A stretch of 64,000 nt of DNA from Lysobacteraceae bacterium (GTDB lineage Bacteria; Pseudomonadota; Gammaproteobacteria; Xanthomonadales; Rhodanobacteraceae), in contig JAJFUF010000015.1 of assembly GCA_021372495.1 (NCBI GenBank), positions 1 to 64,000 of the forward strand, in the 5' to 3' direction. Below, piece by piece: positions 1-10,399 of this stretch (its first letter is position 1; each line of letters begins with the position of its first letter). The translations under genes and the position numbers were made by a program. The notes beneath the pieces were generated by a model. That model saw only the letters and a program-made list of their open reading frames with translations, did not search any database and had not been told where the DNA came from.

Positions 1-116
<116 letters not shown>

Positions 117-131
117 CGATCAACACAGTTG

Positions 132-154
132 CTCTCCCGCCCGGGGCGGGAGAG
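132..154. terminator. GC-rich hairpin after the IS110 end
   Basis: CTCTCCCGCC and GGCGGGAGAG form a perfect 10-bp stem with a 3-base loop. It lies between the convergent transposase end and rlmH. There is no clear T-run on either side, so it is a terminator-like or REP-like hairpin rather than a textbook intrinsic terminator. Confidence 0.45.
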
Positions 155-201
155 GGAAGCTGTCGACGCGCGGCGCGACTTGCCGACCAACGATGGCAGA
201 G

Positions 202-672
202 CTACGCGCGGTGATAAGGATGCCCCGCCACGATCGTCGCCGCGCGATAGAGCTGCTCGACCAGCACCAGGCGCACCAGCATGTGCGGCAGGGTCAGCGG
301 GCCCAGCGACCAGCGCTGGTCGGCGCGCGCGAGCACTTCGGCGGCGTGGCCGTCGGGACCGCCGATCAGGAACACGAGGTCGCGGCCGGCCATGCGCCAG
401 TGCGCGAGCTGCTGCGCGAGGTCCTCGCTGGACCAGGCCTTGCCGCGGCCGTCCAGGGCGACCACGTGCGCATCGCGCGGGATCGCTGCAAGCACGGCGG
501 CGCCTTCCTCGGCGATCGCGCGCGCAGGATCGCGGCCCTTGCCGCGGCCGCCCAGCGGGATCTCGATCAGTTCCAGCTTGAGGTCGCGCGACAGGCGCTT
601 TTCGTATTCGGCGTAACCGTCGGCCACCCATGCGGGCATGCGTTCGCCGACGGAGAGGATGCGTGTGCGCAC
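202..672 (-). CDS. rlmH: 23S rRNA pseudouridine-1915 N3-methyltransferase RlmH
   Basis: This SPOUT-class enzyme methylates N3 of pseudouridine 1915 in helix 69 of 23S rRNA, using SAM on the assembled 70S ribosome. The protein is 156 residues with the GTG start at 672, matching the usual 155-156. The SAM-binding knot is visible as FLIGGPDGH followed by LTLPHMLVRLVLVEQLYRA near the C-terminus. It is the last gene of the leuS-lptE-holA-nadD-rsfS-rlmH block, a common gammaproteobacterial arrangement. Oddly, a heptamer repeat array begins eight bases upstream of the start, so no Shine-Dalgarno sequence is visible. The frame stays open through the array to an ATG at 753 and beyond (to 867), which would add a repetitive N-terminal extension. 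I prefer 672 because it fits the family length. Confidence 0.93.
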   Translation of the reverse strand: MRTRILSVGERMPAWVADGYAEYEKRLSRDLKLELIEIPLGGRGKGRDPARAIAEEGAAVLAAIPRDAHVVALDGRGKAWSSEDLAQQLAHWRMAGRDLVFLIGGPDGHAAEVLARADQRWSLGPLTLPHMLVRLVLVEQLYRAATIVAGHPYHRA

Positions 673-680
673 GAGGGCTC

Positions 681-743
681 GGGACTCGGGACTCGGGACT
701 CGGGACTCGGGACTCGGGACTCGGGACTCGGGACTCGGGACTC
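681..743. repeat. Nine-copy GGGACTC heptamer tandem array
   Basis: Nine perfect head-to-tail copies of GGGACTC lie between rsfS and rlmH, directly upstream of the rlmH start. The 7-base unit is not a multiple of three and has no stop in any frame (period 7 residues). A gain or loss of one copy would therefore shift any reading frame crossing it. A degenerate version of the same unit sits between ptsH and ptsI at the other end of the window. Confidence 0.95.
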
Positions 744-763
744 GGCCAAGCATCACGGATACC

Positions 764-789
764 GTCATTCCCGCGCAAGCAGGAATGAC
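764..789. repeat. Palindromic GTCATTCC/GGAATGAC intergenic repeat
   Basis: GTCATTCC and GGAATGAC flank a 10-base centre (CGCGCAAGCA). It resembles the dispersed GTCATTCCCGC...GGAATGAC palindromes seen in many proteobacterial intergenic regions. It lies in the rsfS-rlmH spacer next to the heptamer array, so this spacer has collected two repeat types. Confidence 0.7.
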
Positions 790-892
790 GTCCCGGACAG
801 GCGGATCGGCGGTGGGGAGATACGGCGCCCTGGAGCCATCCGCACCGGTAACGCGCGCTCTGCGCACGCCGCCGGTTCGCGCAGGCCGGCGC

Positions 893-1297
893 TCAGCTCG
901 CGTTGGCGGCTTCGGGCATGTCGTCGCCCACGGTCCACAGCCGCTCGAGGCCGTAGAACTCGCGGATGCGCGGCAGCATCACGTGCACGATGATGTCGCC
1001 GAGGTCGACCAGCACCCACTCCGCTTCCTGCTGGCCCTCGACGCCGAGCGGCAGCACGCCCGCCTGCTTGGCGAACTTGACGACCTCGTCGGCGATGGAT
1101 TTGACGTGGCGGCTGGAGGTGCCGGAAGCAACGATCAGCAGGTCGGCGATCGAGGTCTTGCCGCGCACGTCGATCTCGCGCACGTCCTTGGCCTTGAGCT
1201 CGTCCAGCGCGGCGAGCACGCGGCGGCGCAGGGCCTGTTCGGAGGTGGAAGAAGCGGGAATCCTGGTGGTCTTGCGGGATGTCGAACGCGTGGCCAA
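893..1297 (-). CDS. rsfS: Ribosomal silencing factor RsfS
   Basis: RsfS (DUF143/Iojap family) binds L14 on the large subunit and blocks subunit joining when nutrients are low. The protein is 134 residues. The conserved core is visible as the DLLIVASGTSSRHV stretch, then VKFAKQAG, and EWVLVDLGDIIVHVM followed by REFYGLERLW. The start is TTG at 1297, chosen because AGGTAAGG lies about six bases upstream. It has an N-terminal extension rich in Ser, Thr and Arg before the core. It sits between nadD and rlmH, 97 bases after nadD, and may have its own promoter (TATACT at 1339-1344). Confidence 0.93.
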   Translation of the reverse strand: MATRSTSRKTTRIPASSTSEQALRRRVLAALDELKAKDVREIDVRGKTSIADLLIVASGTSSRHVKSIADEVVKFAKQAGVLPLGVEGQQEAEWVLVDLGDIIVHVMLPRIREFYGLERLWTVGDDMPEAANAS

Positions 1298-1338
1298 GTG
1301 AGCCTTACCTCGTCGGGCGCGCGGCTGCGCGCGGGGCC

Positions 1339-1344
1339 AGTATA
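1339..1344 (-). promoter_or_regulatory. Candidate -10 box for rsfS-rlmH
   Basis: On the minus strand the spacer between nadD and rsfS carries TATACT, one base from the sigma70 consensus, about 42 bases before the rsfS start. No good -35 is visible at 17 bases, so the call rests on the -10 alone. Confidence 0.4.
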
Positions 1345-1394
1345 GCGCTGCGATCCGGGCCGGAAAGTGGCCGCAAGCAGTGCCGAAACCCGGC

Positions 1395-2036
1395 TCAGCC
1401 GGCCCGCCGGTAGGGCGTCAGCAGGGCCGGATCGGCCAGCAGCGCGTCGGGCACCAGATAGCGCGGCTCGTGCCCGGCGGCGAGCAGCGCGCGCACGCGG
1501 CTGGCGGAGATGTCCAGCGCGGTGACGGCGATCGCCAGCACGCGCCCGGCCGGCGCCGCGCGCAGCGCGGCGGCGGCCCCGGCGCGACGCGGCGCCACTT
1601 CCGTTTCCAGTTCCGCCGGCAACGGCGGCAGCGCGCCGGGGCGCGTCAGTACGCCGAGATGGGCCAGCGCGAACAGCTCGCGCCAGCGGTGCCAGGTGGC
1701 GAGACCGGCGAAGGCGTCCGCGCCCAGCAGCAGCACCAGCGGCCGCGCCGGACCGACCTCGCGGCGCAGGTCGGCCAGCGTGTCGACCATGTAGGACGGC
1801 CCGCTGCGTTCGATCTCGCGCGTATCCAGCGCCAGCCGCGATTGCCCGGCCAGCGCGGCGCGCAGCATGGCGACGCGCTGCGCGGCGCTCGCCAGCGGCG
1901 GCGGCCGGTGCGGCGGCACGTGCGCGGGCATCAGGCGCACCGCGGCGTCCAGCGCCTCGGCGGCTTCCCACGCCGCGCGCAGGTGGCCGAGGTGCACCGG
2001 GTCGAAGGTGCCGCCGAGGACCGCGAGCATGCTCAT
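1395..2036 (-). CDS. nadD: Nicotinate-nucleotide adenylyltransferase NadD
   Basis: NadD transfers AMP from ATP to nicotinate mononucleotide to give deamido-NAD in NAD synthesis. The protein is 213 residues. The nucleotidyltransferase signature GGTFDPVHLGH lies at residues 8-18, MPAHVPPH follows, and the C-terminal ISASRVRALL matches the ISxTxIR motif. The start ATG at 2036 overlaps the holA stop as ATGA, so translation is probably coupled. A second ATG two codons later is possible. Expression is likely from the upstream leuS-holA transcript. Confidence 0.94.
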   Translation of the reverse strand: MSMLAVLGGTFDPVHLGHLRAAWEAAEALDAAVRLMPAHVPPHRPPPLASAAQRVAMLRAALAGQSRLALDTREIERSGPSYMVDTLADLRREVGPARPLVLLLGADAFAGLATWHRWRELFALAHLGVLTRPGALPPLPAELETEVAPRRAGAAAALRAAPAGRVLAIAVTALDISASRVRALLAAGHEPRYLVPDALLADPALLTPYRRAG

Positions 2037-3046
2037 GCCAACGCCGCGGCGGCGCGCGGCTCGGCGATCGCCGCGACCAGGCGCTCCAGCTCGCGCCACG
2101 GATCGCCCGACGCGCGGCCCTTGGCGATGCGGTCGATCAGCCCGGCGTGCACCAGGCAGCGCGTCCAGTGATCGGCGGGCGCGCGCTTCAGCGCCTTGCG
2201 GAACAGCTGCTCGCGCGCCTGCCACAGGCCTTCGGCGCGCGCGGCGGCGGCGAAATCGCGCGCCGCGGCGAGGCGCGCGGCCGTGCCGAGCTGGGAAATC
2301 AGCCAGCCGAGCAGCGGAATCAGGTCCTCGCCCTCGCCGCGCAACCCCGCCAGCACGCGCAACGCGCGCGCGGCTTCGCCGCCGAACGCGGCGTCGCTGA
2401 GGCGGAACGCGTCGTAGCGCGCGCTGTCGGCGACCAGGCTTTCCAGCGTGGCGGCGTCGAGCCGGCCCTCGCCGTGCAGTACCACGAGCTTGTCGATCTC
2501 CTGCGCGGCGGCGAGCAGGTTGCCCTCGACGCGCTCGGCCAGCAGCGCGATCGCGTCGGGCGTGGCGGCCAGGCCGCGCGAGCGCATGCGCTGGCCGATC
2601 CAGCCGGGCAGTTCGTGCGGCTTCAGCGCCCACACCGGCACGTAGACGCCGGCCTTCTCGATCGCCTTCACCCACGCGCCCTCGCTCTTGCGGTCCCACT
2701 GCGTGCAGGTGACCAGCAGCACGGTGTCGGGCGGCGGCGCGGCGCAGTACTCGACGATCGCGGCGGCGCCGTCCTTGCCGGGCTTGCCGCTGGGCAGGCG
2801 CAGGTCGAGCAGGCGGCGCGCGGCGAACAGCGACATGCCGGCCGCGGCGCGTGCGAGATCGTTCCAGTCGAAGCCGGACTCGACGTCGAGCACTTCGCGC
2901 TCGGCGTAGCCCAGCGCGCGCGCGCGGGCGCGCAGCGCATCGGCGGCTTCCAGCAGCAGCAGCGGCTCCGCGCCGGCCAGCAGGTAGACCGGCGCGAGTT
3001 CCTGCGCGCCGAGCGCCTTGTGGAACGGGGCCAGGCCGGTGGACAT
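2033..3046 (-). CDS. holA: DNA polymerase III subunit delta HolA
   Basis: HolA is the delta subunit of the clamp loader, which opens the beta sliding clamp. The protein is 337 residues, typical for the family. Visible family features are the N-terminal PVYLLAGAEPLLLLEA, the FDWNDL segment, the FAARRLLDLRLP strand, and the C-terminal helical domain with LIPLLGWLISQL. It begins 3 bases after the lptE stop and overlaps nadD by ATGA, consistent with one operon. The translation is intact throughout. Confidence 0.93.
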   Translation of the reverse strand: MSTGLAPFHKALGAQELAPVYLLAGAEPLLLLEAADALRARARALGYAEREVLDVESGFDWNDLARAAAGMSLFAARRLLDLRLPSGKPGKDGAAAIVEYCAAPPPDTVLLVTCTQWDRKSEGAWVKAIEKAGVYVPVWALKPHELPGWIGQRMRSRGLAATPDAIALLAERVEGNLLAAAQEIDKLVVLHGEGRLDAATLESLVADSARYDAFRLSDAAFGGEAARALRVLAGLRGEGEDLIPLLGWLISQLGTAARLAAARDFAAAARAEGLWQAREQLFRKALKRAPADHWTRCLVHAGLIDRIAKGRASGDPWRELERLVAAIAEPRAAAALA

Positions 3047-3049
3047 CGC

Positions 3050-3625
3050 TCAGCGCGGCGACGGGCCGCCGGTGTCGCCGTCGTCGGGCGGCGCGGCGGA
3101 CGGCGCGGGCTGCAGCACCGCCTCGGGATGCAGGCGCGCGGCTTCGAGGCGGCGCATGATCGCCTGCACCATATCGCGGGTCAGGCCGCGGCGGATCTCC
3201 TCCTGCTGCGCCTCGTTGCCGACCAGTTGGGTGGCGTCGAAGGTGTACTCGCGCGACATGTCGATCACCTGCCTCGCCACCACCGGTTTGCCGTCGGCGT
3301 CCTTGACGTCGAACTCGACGTGGTAGCGCACCGCGTATTCGGTGATGCGCGCGAAGCCGCTGACGGTCAGCGCGTCGGTGCGGAACGCCGCGACCGGCAC
3401 TTCCAGCGTGGCGATGCCCGGCCCGGCCTCGTCTTCGATCCGGGCGCCGGACAGGCGCACCGCGAGGCGCAGCTCGCGCGGCAGGTCGCCGCCGCCGTTG
3501 ACGTTCAGGTACACCCGCTGCATCGCGTCCGGCAGCGCGGCGCTGCGACGCAGATGGAAGCCGCAGCCGGCGAGCAGCAGCGCGGCGCAGGCGGCGAGGA
3601 CGAACGGCAGGCGGCGCAGGGTCAT
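3050..3625 (-). CDS. lptE: LPS-assembly lipoprotein LptE
   Basis: LptE is the outer-membrane lipoprotein that plugs the LptD barrel and delivers LPS to the cell surface. The protein is 191 residues from ATG 3625. A lipoprotein signal peptide ends in LAGC with the lipidated Cys at residue 21, followed by GFHLR, the usual start of mature LptE. The C-terminus is Pro/Ala/Asp-rich and low in complexity. It lies 129 bases after leuS and 3 bases before holA, the standard leuS-lptE-holA order. The frame is open further upstream to 3751, but only this ATG gives a signal peptide. Confidence 0.92.
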   Translation of the reverse strand: MTLRRLPFVLAACAALLLAGCGFHLRRSAALPDAMQRVYLNVNGGGDLPRELRLAVRLSGARIEDEAGPGIATLEVPVAAFRTDALTVSGFARITEYAVRYHVEFDVKDADGKPVVARQVIDMSREYTFDATQLVGNEAQQEEIRRGLTRDMVQAIMRRLEAARLHPEAVLQPAPSAAPPDDGDTGGPSPR

Positions 3626-3754
3626 GTGCGGGTTCCGGCGGGGATGGAATGACGTGCCAGGCGCGGATCGTACGGCGTGCGCCGGCCCGGTTGCGAGCGC
3701 GCGCGCCGCGACCACCGGGTCCGGGCTGGCGGCGACGGCGCGCGTTCGCACCGT

Positions 3755-6421
<2,667 letters not shown>

Positions 6422-6568
6422 TCAGCCTACCGCAGCGCAGCAAAACCGCCAACCGGGATGGCCGCGCCCGCGACCAAGGTCGTGCCGGGCACCCGTGCCG
6501 AATGGCACCCGCGCCGCGGCGGCGCATGGCCAAAGATGGGCGGCAGTGTTCGACCACGGGGGACTCCC

Positions 6569-7900
6569 ATGACGCTACGCCTCGCCGCGGCCATCGCCGC
6601 CGTATTCGCCGTTTCCGCCGCCGCCGTTTCGGCCGCCGACGCGCCCGCGCCCGCGGCGCCCGCGCTCACCGTCCTGCAGTGCGGCCACCTGCTCGACGTG
6701 GTGGCCGGCAAGATGCTGGGCGCGACCACGGTCGTCATCGAGGGCAACCGCATCAAGGAAGTCGCCGCCGGCCTGCAGGACCGCCCGGGCGCCACGAAGA
6801 TCACGCTGCCCCCGGCCAGCACCTGCCTGCCCGGCCTGATCGACAGCCACACCCACCTGACCGGCCAGACCAGCCCGACCGGCTACAGCGACCAATTCCG
6901 CTGGAACGTCGCCGACTACGCGATCCGCTCGACGGTCTATGCGAAGCGCACGCTGCTGGCCGGCTTCACCACCGTGCGCAACCTCGGCGATACCGCCAAC
7001 GAGTCGGTGGCGCTGCGCAACGCGATCAACGCCGGCGTCGTGCCGGGGCCGCGCATCTTCACCGCCGGCGAGCCGATCGGCTCCACCGGCGGCCATGCCG
7101 ACCCCACCGACGGCTACCGCCAGGACCTGGCCGGCGACCCCAGCCCGAAGGACGGCATCATCAACAGCCCCGAGGACGCCTGGAAGGCGGTGCGCCAGCA
7201 CTACAAGCAAGGCGACGACCTGATCAAGATCATGCCCTCCGGCGGCGTGCTGGACGAAAGCGCCAGCGCCGACAACCCGCAGATGACGATCGAGGAGATC
7301 AAGGCCGTGGTCGCCGCCGCGCACGACTACGGCTTCGCCGTGGCCGCGCACGCGCACGGCGCCGAGGCGATCCGCCGCGCGGTGATCGGCGGCGTCGACT
7401 CGATCGAGCACGGCACCTTCATGAGCGACGAGGACATGAAGCTGATGAAGCAGCACGGCACCTGGTACGTGCCGACCATCATCGCCGGCAAGTACGTGCA
7501 GGAGATGGCCGACAAGCCCGGCTACTACCCGCCGCAGGTGGCGGCCAAGGCCCGCCAGGTCGGCCCGATCATCCAGGCCACCGCCGGCAAGGCGTACAAG
7601 GCCGGGGTGAAGATCGCCTTCGGCACCGACGCCGCGGTGTATCCGCACGGCCAGAACGCCAGGGAATTCGAGTACATGGTGCAGGCCGGCATGCCGCCGC
7701 TGTACGCCATCCAGGCCGCCACCACGCACGCCGCCGAGCTGCTGAAGCAGGACAAGAACCTCGGCAGCATCAGCGCCGGCAAGTACGCCGACGTGGTCGC
7801 CGTGCCGGGCAACCCGCTGGACGACATCGCCCTGATGCAGAAGGTCGACTTCGTGATGAAGGACGGCAAGGTCTACAAGGACGCCGCCGCGGCGCCCTGA
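6569..7900 (+). CDS. Secreted metal-dependent amidohydrolase (Xaa-Pro dipeptidase-like)
   Basis: The protein is 443 residues. A signal peptide of about 22 residues ends near VSAADA, so it acts in the periplasm or outside the cell. It has the amidohydrolase TIM-barrel metal ligands: SHTHL at about residues 92-96 (HxH), HAHG, EHGTF and FGTDA near residue 351. The C-terminal KDGKVYKD is the small beta-sandwich strand typical of imidazolonepropionase-like and prolidase-type (Sgx9260-group) members. The substrate cannot be read from sequence; a dipeptide with C-terminal proline or a related cyclic amide is a reasonable family-based guess. It is monocistronic and divergent from leuS. A perfect 13-bp hairpin follows the stop. 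Confidence 0.85.
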   Translation: MTLRLAAAIAAVFAVSAAAVSAADAPAPAAPALTVLQCGHLLDVVAGKMLGATTVVIEGNRIKEVAAGLQDRPGATKITLPPASTCLPGLIDSHTHLTGQTSPTGYSDQFRWNVADYAIRSTVYAKRTLLAGFTTVRNLGDTANESVALRNAINAGVVPGPRIFTAGEPIGSTGGHADPTDGYRQDLAGDPSPKDGIINSPEDAWKAVRQHYKQGDDLIKIMPSGGVLDESASADNPQMTIEEIKAVVAAAHDYGFAVAAHAHGAEAIRRAVIGGVDSIEHGTFMSDEDMKLMKQHGTWYVPTIIAGKYVQEMADKPGYYPPQVAAKARQVGPIIQATAGKAYKAGVKIAFGTDAAVYPHGQNAREFEYMVQAGMPPLYAIQAATTHAAELLKQDKNLGSISAGKYADVVAVPGNPLDDIALMQKVDFVMKDGKVYKDAAAAP

Positions 7901-7909
7901 GCGCGCGCT

Positions 7910-7936
7910 CCGCGGCGGCGCCCGGCGCCGCCGCGG
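7910..7936. terminator. Perfect 13-bp GC hairpin after the amidohydrolase
   Basis: CCGCGGCGGCGCC and its exact complement flank a single base, ten bases past the amidohydrolase stop. There is no U-tract. It likely stops or stabilises the upstream transcript before the cnoX-like gene. Confidence 0.55.
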
Positions 7937-7997
7937 ACTGCCTTGCATTCCGCGACGCTGGCACAATCTAGGGCGATCTGGACCATGGACTGCCCGC

Positions 7998-8879
7998 ATG
8001 AACGCCGACCCCGCCGCCTCGCCCCACATCTTCGACGCCACCCAGGCCAATTTCGAGGGCGAGGTGCTGCAGGCCTCGCTCGCGCAGCCGGTGCTGGTCG
8101 ACTTCTGGGCGACCTGGTGCGGGCCGTGCAAGACGCTCGGGCCGCTGCTGGAAAAACTGGTCGACGAATACAACGGCGCGGTGCGCCTGGCCAAGGTCGA
8201 CTGCGACAAGGAGCAGATGCTGGCCGGCATGTTCGGCATCCGCAGCATCCCCACGGTGATGCTGGTGCGCGACGGCCAGATCGTCGACGGCTTCCAGGGC
8301 GCGCTGCCGGAGAGCGCGCTGCGCGAGTTCCTGTCGCGCCACGTGCAGCCCGCCGCGGCGCCGGCCGAGGAGGAAATCGCCGGCGAAACCGTGGCCTTTC
8401 CCGCCGAATCCCCCGAGGAAACGATCGCGCGGCTGCAGCAGGCGATCGCCGAACAGCCCGAGCAGGCGGAGCTGAAGCTGGACCTGGCGCTGGCGCACAT
8501 GCGCGCGGGCAACGCCGCCGCCGCGGAGGCCGAACTCGACGCCCTGCCCGCCAACCTCGCCACCGACGACCGCGCCAGGCGCCTGCGCGGCCAGCTCGAC
8601 TTCGCGCGCGCGCTGGAAGGCGCGCCGTCGATGGCCGACCTGGAAACGCGGCTCGCCCGCCAGCCGGACGACCACGCCGCGCGCGACCTGCTCGGCGTGC
8701 GCCTGCTGGTGGAGGGCGAGACCGCGGCCGGCCTCGAGCAGTTCCTCGCCATCCTGCGCGCGCAGCGCGACTGGAACGACGGCCAGGCGAAGAAGCGCCT
8801 GATCGCCGCGTTCAGCGTGCTCGACGACGCCGAGCTGGTCGCCAGCTACCGGCGCAAGATGGCCTCGCTGCTGTTCTGA
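7998..8879 (+). CDS. cnoX: Thioredoxin-TPR protein, CnoX/YbbN family
   Basis: The protein is 293 residues. An N-terminal thioredoxin fold (about residues 15-115) carries WATWCGPCK, and a C-terminal half of TPR-like helices contains ELKLDLALAHMRAGN and LLGVRLLVEGE. This is the layout of CnoX (YbbN), a chaperedoxin that holds unfolding proteins and cooperates with GroEL or DnaK. The E. coli protein lacks the full CxxC, whereas both cysteines are present here, so thiol-disulfide activity is plausible. It starts at ATG 7998. A small membrane protein begins at 8881, one base after its stop, so the two are probably cotranscribed. Confidence 0.85.
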   Translation: MNADPAASPHIFDATQANFEGEVLQASLAQPVLVDFWATWCGPCKTLGPLLEKLVDEYNGAVRLAKVDCDKEQMLAGMFGIRSIPTVMLVRDGQIVDGFQGALPESALREFLSRHVQPAAAPAEEEIAGETVAFPAESPEETIARLQQAIAEQPEQAELKLDLALAHMRAGNAAAAEAELDALPANLATDDRARRLRGQLDFARALEGAPSMADLETRLARQPDDHAARDLLGVRLLVEGETAAGLEQFLAILRAQRDWNDGQAKKRLIAAFSVLDDAELVASYRRKMASLLF

Positions 8880-8880
8880 C

Positions 8881-9252
8881 GTGATCTGGCGCGGCTTCGA
8901 GCACCGCACCGACCCGCTGCTGCCGCGCCGGCGCTTCCTGCGGCGCGTCGCGCGCACGCTGCTGGCCGGCGTCGTGGTGGTCGCGCTGTCGCTGGCCATC
9001 GGCATGCTCGGCTACCACTGCACCGAGCACATGGGCTGGCTGGACGCCTACGCCAACGCGGCGATGATCCTGTCCGGCATGGGTCCGCTGGCGGCGCCGC
9101 AAACCAGCGCCGGCAAGCTGTTCGCCGGCAGCTACGCGCTGTACAGCGGGCTGGTCGTGGTGTTCCTCACCGGCCTGCTGTTCGCGCCGTTCGTGCACCG
9201 CCTGCTGCACCGCTTCCACCTCGAGCGCGGCAAGGATCCGGCGCAGCCATGA
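8881..9252 (+). CDS. Small two-helix membrane protein with ion-channel-like layout
   Basis: The protein is 123 residues with a GTG start one base after the cnoX stop. TM1 lies at about residues 26-46 (TLLAGVVVVALSLAIGMLGY) and TM2 at about 85-107 (SYALYSGLVVVFLTGLLFA). The segment between them, DAYANAAMILSGMGP then TSAGKLFAG, resembles the pore-helix and P-loop of two-TM potassium channels, but SGMGP replaces the TVGYG filter. The tail VHRLLHRFHLE is basic. I recognise it as a conserved, unnamed bacterial family. Transport function is an inference from layout only. Its stop overlaps the next start by ATGA. Confidence 0.7.
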   Translation: MIWRGFEHRTDPLLPRRRFLRRVARTLLAGVVVVALSLAIGMLGYHCTEHMGWLDAYANAAMILSGMGPLAAPQTSAGKLFAGSYALYSGLVVVFLTGLLFAPFVHRLLHRFHLERGKDPAQP

Positions 9253-9713
9253 AGCTGTCCGCGCGCAGCCTGCGGCGGGCGATGAACCTGTGGCCGCCGT
9301 ATCTCTTTGCCGGCGTGCGCGTGCTGGCGATCGCCGATGACTGGCGCTCGGCGCGCGTGGCGCTGCGGCTGCGGCGCTGGAACCGCAACTACGTCGGCAC
9401 CCACTTCGGCGGCAGCCTGTTCGCGATGACGGATCCGTTCTGGATGCTGCTCGCCCTGCACCGCCTGGGCACCGACTACCTCGTCTGGGACAAGGCCGGC
9501 GCGATCGACTTCGTCGCGCCCGGCCGCGCCGACGTGTACGCCGAGTTCACGCTCGACGACGCGGCGGTGGACGCGCTGCGCGCCGCCGCGGCCGACGGCG
9601 AACGCGTGCTGCGCTGGTTCGAGACCGAGGTGAAGACCGCCGACGGCGAGTTGGTCGCGCGCGTGCGCAAGCAGCTCTACGTGCGCCTCAAGCCACGCGC
9701 CCGCGGCGCGTAG
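9249..9713 (+). CDS. DUF4442 hotdog-fold protein
   Basis: The protein is 154 residues. The stretch MNLWPPYLFAGVRV, then NRNYVGTHFGGSLFAMTDPFWM, is the signature of DUF4442 (hotdog-like, thioesterase-related) proteins. The catalytic role is unknown. It overlaps the upstream membrane-protein gene by ATGA, giving a cnoX-channel-like-DUF4442 operon. The TAG stop is the TAG of a GTAG-type palindromic repeat at 9710-9731, so the 3' end of the gene has been joined to a REP. Its 3' end also overlaps the convergent P-loop gene by 37 bases. Confidence 0.8.
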   Translation: MKLSARSLRRAMNLWPPYLFAGVRVLAIADDWRSARVALRLRRWNRNYVGTHFGGSLFAMTDPFWMLLALHRLGTDYLVWDKAGAIDFVAPGRADVYAEFTLDDAAVDALRAAAADGERVLRWFETEVKTADGELVARVRKQLYVRLKPRARGA

Positions 9714-10321
9714 GGCGGCTCCCGGCCCGCCACGGGATGGCCGCGCACGCCGGCCGGCATTTCGCACGCCGCAACCGCAGCGGCGGGTCGAGACCCGCCC
9801 TGCGCCCGCGAAACGGCGGCGAGCGCCTGCGCGAGCAGGCGGTTGCGCGGCAGGCCGGCGTCCAGCCGGATCGCGTCCGCCGGCGGCGGCGCGAAGCGCG
9901 CGGCCACCGCATCCACCAGCGCGGGCGTGCGGTCCGGCGCGGGATGCGCGCGCTGGCGCGCCACGCGACCGCGCGCCAGCGCCGGCGGGCAGTCCAGCCA
10001 CAGCCATACCAGCCGCGCACCGTGCCGTCGCGCCAGCGCCGCAACCCGACGCCGGTCGGCACCGCGCGCGAAGGTCGCGCCGTCGAGCACGCAGCCGCGT
10101 CGCGCGCGCAGATGCGCATCGGCCGCGGCCAGCGCGGCGGCGAACGCGGCGCGCTTCTCGGCGGCAGCGGCGGTACCTTCGGGAAACATCGCCGCACGGA
10201 TCGCGTCGCGGCAGACCCGCGGCAGGCCCAGCCGTCGCGCCAGCGCCCGCGCCAGCGCGCTCTTGCCCGCGCCGGGCAGGCCGAGCGGGGCGATCAGGAC
10301 CGGAACAGACGGCGCGGGCAC
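9677..10321 (-). CDS. P-loop kinase-like ATPase (AAA_33 type)
   Basis: The protein is 214 residues with a GTG start. It has an N-terminal Walker A (GLPGAGKS, about residues 14-21), an LxxD segment CRDAIRAAMFPEG, and an LWLDCPPALARGRV strand like the R-x(n)-R lid of small-molecule kinases. This resembles zeta-toxin, gluconate-kinase or AAA_33 family ATPases, and the substrate is unknown. The last 40 or so residues run through palindromic repeat DNA (9782-9799) and into the 3' end of the DUF4442 gene. The original stop was probably lost and the C-terminus extended by repeat sequence. No antitoxin-like partner is adjacent. Confidence 0.65.
   Translation of the reverse strand: MPAPSVPVLIAPLGLPGAGKSALARALARRLGLPRVCRDAIRAAMFPEGTAAAAEKRAAFAAALAAADAHLRARRGCVLDGATFARGADRRRVAALARRHGARLVWLWLDCPPALARGRVARQRAHPAPDRTPALVDAVAARFAPPPADAIRLDAGLPRNRLLAQALAAVSRAQGGSRPAAAVAACEMPAGVRGHPVAGREPPYAPRARGLRRT
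9710..9731 (+). repeat. GTAG-type REP at the DUF4442 stop codon
   Basis: GTAGGGCGG followed by a CCGCC stem forms a short palindrome that begins with GTAG, as in the SMAG/GTAG REPs of Stenotrophomonas. A second palindrome (GGCGGGTC/GACCCGCC) follows at 9782-9799. Confidence 0.7.
9782..9799. repeat. Short perfect palindrome GGCGGGTC/GACCCGCC
   Basis: Eight-base arms with a 2-base loop. The minus-strand form (AGGGCGGGTCTCGACCCGCC) resembles AGGGCGGGTTTCGATCCGC near 26750, so it is a dispersed intergenic repeat. Confidence 0.65.
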
Positions 10322-10361
10322 GCCCGGATTGTCCCACGCGGGGCGTAAACGCCGCTTGGGC

Positions 10362-10367
10362 TAGAAT
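10362..10367 (+). promoter_or_regulatory. Candidate -10 box for the kinase-DUF502 operon
   Basis: TAGAAT lies 32 bases before the kinase ATG in the short spacer that separates it from the divergent P-loop gene. No convincing -35 is visible. Confidence 0.4.
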
Positions 10368-10399
10368 CGGCCGGCCTTGCTTTGGGGATCCCCCCGCAC

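Noticed and set aside
9677..10321. Zeta-type toxin of a toxin-antitoxin pair
   Set aside because: The P-loop fold fits loosely, but no small antitoxin gene is adjacent and diagnostic zeta residues are not evident.
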